NCBI GenBank assembly: GCA_023525975.1
Contig: CM042021.1
Location: 102,531,501 to 102,595,500, forward strand
Direction: 5' to 3'
From: Smallanthus sonchifolius
Taxonomy: Eukaryota > Streptophyta > Magnoliopsida > Asterales > Asteraceae
DNA length: 64,000 bases
Positions 55,655-64,000 of the stretch are shown piece after piece. The notes beneath the pieces are model-generated. The model had not been told where the DNA came from, made no database searches, and saw only the letters and a program-made list of their open reading frames with translations. The first letter of the stretch is position 1. Each line of letters begins with the position of its first letter. The position numbers and the translations under genes are program-made.

Positions 55655-57333
55655 ACATTAGTACACTTACACATATATGAAACACACATTTAATAATACA
55701 CACAAAAAAATATTTAAAAAAATTTTACACACAAAAAAAAATTTACAAGTCCAAATTCACTTCTGACCCCTAGGCGAACTTAATAAGTTCGCTTAGTAGT
55801 GCAAGAGGCGAACTTATTAAGTTCGCCTGACAAGTTCGCTTCGAACAAGTTCGCTTGGAACAAGTTTGCCTGAACCTGTGACGTTTCAAATTCAAACACA
55901 GAATTTCAAAATTCGAACACAGAATTTCAAAATTCGACAAATCGAGATAAAATCATGAAATAAGCATTGAAAATCAGTCGAATACCAATTTACAACCAAA
56001 TATGATGATCAATTTTATATTTCGGTCAAAATTAGGTCTAAAACCGTCCTTTGAAATGTTCGACGAAAAACCGAGAAGAAAAACTTCAAATACTCACAAT
56101 TTACCGGATGAAATTCAACGAAGGTACCTTTGTTAGATTCGCAATCTAATTTGGAATAAGATACAACCAGTAAACAACTCCCACAACACAGTTTAAAATT
56201 TTTGAAAATTTCGGGCAAGTTCGCTTAATCTGAGGAAGACGATGAAAATGACAAGTTCGCCTGATTAAACCCTTATTCAGATTAAGTTCGCTAGATTAGG
56301 CGAACTTGTTAAGTTCGCTTAACAAGCCTTCGGCGAACAAGATAAGTTCGTTTCACCCTTAAGTTCGCTTCACCCCAGACAGCAAATTAAGTTCGCTTCA
56401 TTGTTTTAAGCGAACATATTAAGTTCGCTTCACTGTAGACAGGCGAACTTAATTGCTTTTCAACCTTTTTGCCTTGAACAAAAATTTTACCAACTTCATC
56501 CTGTCAAATCTTGAACTTCCGTCAGCAACACAAATTCGATCCAATCCCGAACATTTTTAATAAAATTTTAGAATTTTCATTGAAAATAAAAAAATATTTT
56601 TAAATTTTATCTATACAAACAGAATCACATATTTTTGACTTTTATCTAAATAAACCGAAATCACATATTTTTTGTTTTTATCTGTACAAACTGAAATCAC
56701 ATATTTTTTACTTTTATCTGAATAAACCGAAATCACATATTTTTGGTTTTTATCTGTACAAACTGAAATCACATATTTTTGACTTTTATCTGAATAAACC
56801 GAAATCACATATTTTTTGTTTTTATCTGTACAAACAGAATCACATATTTTTGGTTTTAACATCATGAGCAAGAAGATCATATCAGTATTCAATTAATTCA
56901 TCACAGTTATTATCAATAACAAAGGGTAACCTATAGTATGAGACCTATTCAACTCAATTTTGTGCATTTTGCATCTTTTTCATTTTGACACTCCTTCAAT
57001 TTGAATAATATTTGAAATGATACGCGATAAATTTCAAAGTAAATAAGATCAGGTTATAAAATGCTCTTTTATTTATACCGAATTTGAAATATAAAGCCTG
57101 AAGTCTTAAATTTGACAATATTATATTATTTGAAACTATAAGCGTTTATTCTCCAAATTCATATGATTTAGTACCATTTAGATGAAAAACATTGTGTACC
57201 CCACATATATGCCAAATAGAAAGTAAATGCACTATCTTCAAGGCATATATAAGATTTTACTAAAAAAATTGAGCAAGAAGAATTTTCCCGCCAAAATACT
57301 CTTTTTTTTTTCTTTTTCTAATCAAGAGCAATA
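55655..57333 (-). other. V leader (1.7 kb)
   Basis: AT-rich, no credible gene. Palindromic GGCGAACTT/AAGTTCGCC units, whole or half, at 55772-55860 and 56215-56455; a 36-bp tandem repeat at ~56610-56850. Confidence 0.75.
56610..56850. repeat. 36-bp tandem repeat in V leader
   Basis: Six to seven alternating units of ACCGAAATCACATAT + TTTTTGACTTTTATCTGAATA and a sister form with CTGTACAAACTG. Open on the minus strand as KYVISVYSDKSQ-type 12-residue repeats, but probably not coding. Confidence 0.75.
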
Positions 57334-57345
57334 GCTCTGATACCA
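57334..57345 (-). other. V primer-binding site (initiator tRNA-Met)
   Basis: TGGTATCAGAGC on the minus strand, next to the truncated 5' LTR. Confidence 0.85.
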
Positions 57346-57346
57346 C

Positions 57347-57573
57347 TATTTATAGGCACCAGTTCTGCACTTCGCCTCAAAGATGCTTAGGCGAACTTAA
57401 TAAGTTCGCCTCTAATAGACTTAATCGCCTCTAATAGACAGGCGAACTTAACAAGTTTGCCTCTAGGCTCACTTGTAAAACACTTAGTAACTTTAGACAT
57501 TTACATAACAAAAACATAAAGACATAAAATCTAACTATTACAAGCTTTTGTCATTACAAAACATGTCCTAACA
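57347..57573 (-). repeat. V 5' LTR remnant (227 bp)
   Basis: Corresponds to ~52215-52476 of the 3' LTR. The first ~255 bp on the plus strand (R-U5 in element sense) are missing, so the TATA box abuts the primer site. Two of the four palindromes have lost one arm. Confidence 0.85.
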
Positions 57574-57578
57574 CTTAG

Positions 57579-58961
57579 GTACGGTCGTGTGTGTGAGAAA
57601 ATTCTTGGCAGAATAATTATTTTCATATTTTAAAAACAATAAGTATTTCAGATTAATTTTTAAATAAAAAGAATTGATTTTATGAAGATTTATATTAACA
57701 TTATTTAAAAAGATCAAATTTCTATTCTAAAATAAATAGAAATTATTTATTTAAAACTTACAAAATTTAATCTATATTTATTGTTAAACCCTACACTTAA
57801 TTATTATTTACACAATTTATTTAAACATCTTTATGAAAATAAAGTAAAGAAATTTATATTTAATATAAAACATTTAATACATTTTCATAACTAAATGACT
57901 AAGTTACATATTTTATAAATAAATAAATAAGATTACAATTATTTATTTAAATTACATTTAAACAAAAACTATTTGTTTAGGTCATACTTAATCACCCCTA
58001 ATACTTACATTATTTTTAAGTAAACAAATAATAATTTTATTATTTTATTATTTAGCTATTCCAAACCCAAATTTTATACAACACCATTCAAGTACAACCC
58101 ACTAACACCTACAACTTCAAATTCTTTATACACACATCCAATTTAACCTTAGACTTAGACATAGACTATTGTGCACACTATTGATTCAATACATATTACA
58201 CTCTAGGTCAACGTTGTGCATTACGAGGACCCCGTTTCTATCTAGTATCTCGTGTTAGCTACGCCTTCAAATCAAGTGAGTATTACATAGCCCCTTTTAC
58301 TCTTTTACACTTTTTGGGGTGGAACATGAACACTATACAACACTATTACTTACACTTACACATACTACACAAGTACAAATCCTCTTTACATTCATGTGTG
58401 CAATTTGAGCTTTATGCCCGAGTGCTAGTTGTGCTAACTTTTGTATGCGATTATGTGCAATCATTAACTATTCAAGCCGACGTTAAACAATGATAGATCT
58501 ATTGAGTCTGACAAACCCATCCAGGTAGGGTGATTGTTACCGACAACACAATTTTTGCATGCTAGTCACAAAGGTTTGATTGTACTTGGTTACACAATAG
58601 CTGCTTCCCATAAATGCCTTATTTTATCATGACATGTAAGGATTTGTTTATTTACAAACTATATGCTATCTATATACAAACCTGTGTATGATCACCAACT
58701 TTTTAGTTGACCTTATTTTATTCATGTTTCAGGTACTAATGTGTGAGTTTGATCAAGATGTGCTACACATAGGCTTTGGACTTAGCTAATTTGAATAAAG
58801 AAGTTTATGTATTGCAATTATGTTTCTTTCTTGGAATTGGTTTTGGTTGAATATTTGCAATGAAATTTGACGATTAATATATTTCAATTTAGTCAACCTT
58901 GTGCTCATGAACAGTTTACATGTCCCGCCCCAATGATTCCGCCATCGGTCGGGGTGTGACA
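57579..58961 (+). repeat. U 3' LTR, second piece
   Basis: Continues 51960 after removing V. Ends GGGGTGTGACA at 58961, then the CGAAC duplication and Z gag. Confidence 0.92.
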
Positions 58962-58966
58962 CGAAC

Positions 58967-60408
58967 AAACTAATCTTGAAACTCGGATTGATGATCTACT
59001 GGTCAAACTAAAAGCTATCAGAGCTGAATTGGCAGAATAGAAAGTTCATGTTGAAAAATATGAATTTTCCTCCAAAAAGTTACAAAGACTTTTAGATATT
59101 CAAGTCCATGAGAAGGTAAAAACTGGACTTGGGTATAACAATGATCAGTACAATGTTGTTCCTCCACCTGCTGACTATATTGCCATATACGAACCAAGCT
59201 TCAATGTTGAAAATCTTGACACTGTAAACCGAAACCTTGATCCTTCAACGGATGAACCTCTCATCGAAGACTGCACTACCTCATCGGAATCTGAGTCAAC
59301 TCACTCAGACCATGATGAAACCAGTGCAGTCCCATCTGAAGATGTTCTGAATAGAGTTGCAGTTCCTGCTGTTCTTCCAGCTGTTATAGCCCTTGTGCCA
59401 TTCAAACAGATCAAGATCAGCTATCCTCCATATGGAAGAAAGCTAGAAAAGGGACAGACATCAGAAGCCACATACCCCAAGCCTCAGTTCATGCCAATCA
59501 CAAAGAGAAGGGTATTTGATGTATGTCGTAAGCTTGAAGAAAAAGGTTCATATGTTCAAAGGACCCTAGAAGAAGCCACCTTTGAACATAACAAAGCTCA
59601 TCCATGGAACTTCAAGGATCTGTTCCAAAGAAAGGACTATGTCTACCTTTCAAAAGACAAACTGGCAAAATCATGCTTTGTGTGTGGCAGATATAACCAC
59701 ACTGCCAGCACCTGCTTTCATTACCTGGAATATCAAAGACATTCAAAGCAGCATGCCTTTGAAAAGACTAACAAAAATAAGAAGGTAAGAAGCTACGAAG
59801 ACAAAGCAACAAAGTTCAAAAAGTCTCTATCTCCCTCAAGAGTGAAGCTGCCTAAATCTCAACAAACTTGCATCATTTGTGGTGAATCAGACCACTTTGC
59901 TGCAAACTGTAAGTTTAACCCTTTCAACCAGATCCTTCATCAAGCTTCTCAAAGACAAAAGGTAAAGAAGGATCAGCATACATCGATTGGTAGTCCAGTT
60001 CAGACCAAGAAAACAAAGCAGAAGCTTTCAGCAGCAACCAAGTCTACTGCTGATAAGCTAAAATCCTCCGCAGCAAAATCTGCTGCTGATAAGGCAAAGA
60101 CATCAGCAGCAAGAGTGCCCACTGCTGATAAGGCAAAATCAAAGGCAAAGCCTACAGTAGCAAAGAATGCTGACACTTCAACAAAGTTGTCAGCAGCAGG
60201 ATCTATTGTCAACAAGCAAGAAACATTAGTAGCAAAATCTGCTACTGATAGTGTGAGGAAAACTAGAAAAACACCAATAAGGCAATGGAAAGCCAAATCA
60301 TCTTCAAGCATTGTCATTGGTTCCATTGACTGCAAACATATTGAAAAAGATAAACTAACAACCATCTTTTTCAAGTCTGCAGACTCTTGGGTTTCTTCTA
60401 CTAATTAG
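58967..60408 (+). pseudogene. gag: Z gag, part 3 (C-terminal)
   Basis: Resumes the coiled-coil region cut at 47409. A TAG at 59038-59040 interrupts it. Two CCHC knuckles follow (CFVCGRYNHTASTC near 59680 and CIICGESDHFAANC near 59872), then Ala/Ser/Lys repeats (SAAKSAADK type, 60030-60240) encoded by TCAGCAGCA...GCTGATAAG motifs, then a TAG at 60406. AAG|GTAAGA at 59784/59785 resembles a splice donor. Confidence 0.9.
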
Positions 60409-60419
60409 AAATATATCAT

Positions 60420-63214
60420 GTGCAGGGACAGCCAGGTCACAAGAATAACACCTGGGTGGTAGACAGTGGGTGTTCCAGGCACATGACAGGCAACAGATCC
60501 ATCCTCTCAAACTTCAGACATTACAATGGAGGATATGTTGCCTTTGGAAGTGACTCAAAGGGAGGATCTATCACTGGACAAGGAACTGTGTCCAACGAAA
60601 GAATGAGCATTGACAAGGTCAACTATGTTAAAGAATTGGACTTCAATCTCATGAGTGTTTCCCAGGTCTGCGACCAAAAGCATTGGATGCTCTTCACAGA
60701 TAAAGAATGTTTTGTACTGACACCAGGCTTATCCACACCTCCTCCAGAAAGCATTTTATTAACTGCTCAGAGAAAAGAAAATCTCTATGTACTGGACATG
60801 AATGAAGTCACTCCATCTGGGAGTGTTTCCTGCTTTTTATCAAAGGCATCAGTTGATGAATCAGCTCTCTGGCATAGGAGATTAAACCACGTTAATATCA
60901 AAACTATCAACAAATTGGTGAAGAATAATCTTGTCAGAGGGATTCCTGACAAATAATTTCAGCTGGAAGACCACTGCATTGCAAGCTTAAAGGGGAAACA
61001 ACACAAAAGCTCTCACAAGCCCAAGACCTTGAATACAAATGACACTCCACTGTAATTTCTGCATATGGATCTCTTTGGTCCTACAAATGTCATGTCAATG
61101 GGCAAGAAGTCGTACTGTCTGGTGATAACTGATGACTACACCAGATTCTCATGGGTATACTTCTTGAAAACTAAAGATGAAACTGCTGAAATTCTCAAAT
61201 CCTACATTCTCAGGGTAGAGAATCAAAGTAATCAAAAGGTGAAGATCATAAGGTGTGATCAAGGCACAGAGTTCAAGAACCACACCTTGAACTCTTTCTG
61301 TGAAAGCAAGGGGACAGAAAGACAATATAGTGCTCCAAGAACTCCTCAACAAAATGGAGTTACTGAAAGAAGAAATAGAACTCTTATTGAGTCAGCAAGA
61401 TCTATGTTGGCAGACTCAAAACTGCCACTCACATTCTGGGCAGAAGCAGTTAGCACAGCCTGTTATGTGCAAAACCGAGTTCTAATTGTCAAACCCTTCA
61501 ACAAAACACCCTATGAACTTTAGTTTCAAAGAATTCCCTATATTGGGTTCCTAAAACCTTTTGGGTGTCCATGCACCATTCTCATCACACATGGGATTCT
61601 TCCTAAGTTTGGTGCCAAATCTGATGAAGGATATTTCGTAGGCTATTCCTCTCAATCAAAGGCCTATCGAGTATTCAATTCAAGAACAAGAACTGTTGAA
61701 GAATCAGCAAATGTGGAATGCAGAGAACACATTGTCTGTGAGCAGGGAAGAGGACCAAACTGACTCTTTGACATAGACTCATTCTCCCAAATATTTGAGC
61801 CTCTCACCTTCTCAAATATGGAGTCTACGTCTACACAAACACCTGCCTCCATTTCATCCACTGACTACAGACTGGATTTTCCAAAATCGTCTGTCAGTCT
61901 GAGAAGACCATCAATTGATCCTCCATCAGTTGTGGAAGCAATTGAAGCAAGTGAAGCAGGAACAAGACGGTCTAATATCATCAGCAACAGCCTGTCTAAA
62001 ACTGAAAATCTAAATGAAGACTCTTCGGTAAATGTTGTAGATGCTGTTGATGCTCTTGCTGAAAATATTGATGTGGATAATACGGTTGAAGACTCTTCCA
62101 CCAAGAATGAAGAGGCCCCTGATCAAAATCAAAGCAATCTAGAGCAAGGGATACAGCTAGAGGTGGTACCAGCACAGAGGATCCACAAAAAACATCCTCA
62201 AGAGAATATTATTGGTCAAATACACCAAGGAGTTCTCACAAGGAGCAAATCTCATGAGGCCAATATATGCCTGTTTTCTTGTTTCTTATCTCAGGTGGAA
62301 CCCAAGAAGATTGATGAAGCACTCAAACACAGCAGCTGGATTGAAGCAATGCAGGAAGAATTGATGTAATTCAAGAGGCAGGATGTCTGGACAGTTGTTG
62401 ATCTTCCACCAGGTAAATATGCTATTGGCACACGATGGGTTTTCAGGAACAAGCAAGACGAGAGAGGCATTGTAGTCAAGAACAAAGCCAGACTTGTAGC
62501 TCAAGGCTACACTCAGGAAGAAGGGATCGACTACGATGAAGTCTTTGCTCCTGTTACCAGATTGGAGGCCATCAGAATCTTCGTGGCATATGCTGCATCC
62601 AAAAATTTCACTGTCTATCAAATGGATGTCAAAAGTGTCTTTCTGTATAGGAAGATTGGTGAGGAAGTATACGTCAAACAGCCTCCAGGCTTTATAGATC
62701 CTGCACATCCTACTCAAGTGTTCAAACTGGACAAAGCTCTGTATAGCCTACATCAGGCACCAAGAGCCTGATATGAAACCTTGTCTGGATATCTTCTAAG
62801 CAACAACTTCAGAAGAGGTGCCATAGACCAGACCCTGTTTATCAAAGATGAAGGGGGAGAAATCTTAGTAGTTCAAATTTATGTTGATGATATCATCTTT
62901 GGATCAACAAGGAAACAGTTGTGCAAAGACTTTGAGACTCTGATGCACTCAAAGTTTGAAATGAGTTCAATGGGTGAACTAAATTTCTTCTTGGGTCTAC
63001 AAGTCAAACAGGTCCCAAATGGAATCTTCATCAGCTAATCCAAAAATGTAAAGAACATTCTGGAAAGATTCAAAATGGCTGACTACTCTGCTGCAAGAAC
63101 CCCCATGCAAGTGCATCATCAACTGACTCCAGACAAAGTTGGCCAAGACACTGATCAACATCAGTATCGTGCAATGATAGGGTCTCTCATGTATCTCACT
63201 GCCTCAAGGCCAGA
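60420..63214 (+). pseudogene. pol: Z pol: protease, integrase, RT (cut by U2)
   Basis: Protease VVDSGCSRHMTG; zinc-binding pre-integrase domain (here CIASLKGKQH, one Cys lost); integrase HMDLFGP, CDQGTEFKN and NGVTERRNRTL with the catalytic E kept; RT DVKSVFLYRK and YVDDIIFGS. Stops at 60954 TAA, 61053 TAA, 61521 TAG, 61762 TGA, 62367 TAA (same codon as in W), 62769 TGA, 63036 TAA. The text is lost after SLMYLTASRPD where U2 inserted; RNase H and 3' LTR lie beyond the window. Confidence 0.92.
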
Positions 63215-64000
63215 TGTAACATTCCTGATTTTCCGACCCTATTTAAATTTATTTTAACTAATAAAATAACAACTCGACATTAAATCATATACTTGTTCAA
63301 ACCTACACCTCATTAATCGTTAACCGATCGTATTCAATTCAAAGATTTAGAATTCATAATCATGTGGTAACACCTCTTAGAGTTAATCCAGTTAGTAATC
63401 CCGTTAGGTGTTCTGTTAAATCCTAACCAAGCTAATTCTGTCAAAGCTGAAGTTGCAAGGGCTGATTTTGTAAATAACCAGAAACCCTAATAGGCACGGT
63501 CGCGCCACGTTTTGGCACGGTCGCGCCTCACATTAGTTGAAACGTAAATACAGCCTTTAAACGAAAAAAATCGTTCGAATTGGTAACCGATATTCACTTC
63601 ATTATCATTAACGAGAATAATAAGGCTATCAATTACAACAATTAACTCAGTATAATTCGATTAGCCTCAAAACCGTCAAAACATTCACGAAACCACCGGT
63701 TCCCCCTTTTCAATCCAAATTCTCTCAAGCAAACTCTCCATTCGTATCACTCGATCTTCTCTAAAGTTTCTGGACACGCTAGTGTAGCCGGAGTTGCAGC
63801 ATAGAGCACCGGAAATCGAACCGTTCACGCCGGAACTCTCATTTACCGTACGCTACCGATTCACTGTTCTTCCGGGTAATTACAATCTTATACTCATTCG
63901 ATTAAGTCTATAGATCAAAAGCCCCATCTTAATTTGGGCTTGCAATATGGAAATCACCACGAACCCGAATCTATATTTCGTTCAAAAATGATTTAATCGA
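63215..64000 (+). mobile_element. Element U2: start of a Tekay-type 5' LTR, cut by window end
   Basis: TGTAACATTCCTGATTTTCC... matches the start of the U LTR (47410) with many substitutions, including the GC-rich units at 63494-63530. Inserted in Z RT; the expected 5-bp duplication would be CCAGA (63210-63214). Confidence 0.88.

Larger units (their letters stand above)
51961..57573 (-). mobile_element. Element V: non-autonomous LTR element carrying only an extra-ORF-like gene
   Basis: 5,613 bp flanked by CTTAG (51956-51960 and 57574-57578). Minus strand: 5' LTR remnant 57347-57573, primer site 57334-57345, 1.7-kb leader, one ~1,045-codon ORF (55654-52518), polypurine tract, 3' LTR 51961-52476. 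No gag, protease, integrase or reverse transcriptase motif seen. The tRNA-Met primer site, G-rich polypurine tract and TGT...ACA ends fit a copia-type relative that depends on enzymes in trans. Confidence 0.82.
47410..58961 (+). mobile_element. Element U: Tekay-type LTR element with coding region lost
   Basis: TSD CGAAC (47405-47409 and 58962-58966). 5' LTR 47410-49992, primer site, about 1 kb of leader-like sequence, then a 3' LTR lacking its first ~285 bp (51012-51960 plus 57579-58961), interrupted by V. No gag or pol remains, so a deletion joined the leader to the inside of the 3' LTR. Confidence 0.9.
13801..63214 (+). mobile_element. Element Z: old Sirevirus-like Ty1/copia, split by nested insertions
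   Basis: Pieces: 13801-15180, 46543-47409 and 58967-63214, which join in the right coding order after removing X (TSD GCTGC) and U (TSD CGAAC). Interrupted again at 63214 by U2; the rest, including the 3' LTR, is outside. Gag and pol resemble W closely, but Z has about nine stop codons and a gag deletion, so it is the oldest layer of the nest. Confidence 0.92.

Noticed and set aside
56611..56892. 93-codon repeat protein (VISV units)
   Set aside because: Arises from a 36-bp tandem repeat in the V leader; no homologue or conserved start seen.

Overview
This 64 kb window is plant nuclear DNA made almost entirely of transposable elements. The elements have LTRs of up to 2.9 kb, initiator-Met-tRNA primer sites, Tekay/Del-type chromoviruses with a C-terminal chromodomain, and Sirevirus-like Ty1/copia elements. 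I see no host gene that I can support. The mix (MPPRRA-type Tekay Gag; copia elements with an extra ORF after pol) suggests a eudicot, perhaps Asteraceae. That is an inference from family resemblance, not proof.

Layout. (1) 1-8447: plus-strand Tekay element 'T', with its 5' LTR cut by the window edge, a decayed gag-pol and a complete 3' LTR. (2) 8448-13411: a six-copy ~150-bp tandem array, then the 3' half of a CACTA (En/Spm-like) transposon with a broken accessory gene and subterminal repeats, inserted in a foreign gag fragment (13412-13800). (3) 13801-63214: an old plus-strand Sirevirus-like copia 'Z', split into pieces by later insertions.

The nest inside Z can be read from 5-bp target-site duplications. 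Tekay 'X' (minus, 15181-46537, GCTGC) lies in Z gag. Tekay 'Y' (minus, 17122-38168, GATGG) lies in the X 3' LTR. Copia 'W' (minus, 21220-31339, AAGTG), a younger relative of Z, lies in Y integrase. Tekay-type 'U' (plus, 47410-58961, CGAAC) lies in Z gag and has lost all coding sequence. 'V' (minus, 51961-57573, CTTAG) lies in the U 3' LTR. A further LTR, 'U2', interrupts Z reverse transcriptase from 63215 to the window end.

The most unusual points are these. V is an LTR element whose only long ORF (~1,045 codons) resembles the extra ORF found after pol in W. Three unrelated LTR families carry clusters of short inverted repeats, and in W/Z the same motif also lies inside gag coding sequence. 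Four Tekay LTR families share a GTGAGT...TTTCAG intron-like interval of about 420-470 bp and, in T, X and U, a leader stem supported by one covarying base pair. T and Y LTRs carry tRNA-like A-box/B-box modules. Z and W share a stop codon at the same place between integrase and reverse transcriptase. All elements look coding-defective through nonsense mutations, many of them C-to-T or G-to-A, and indels.
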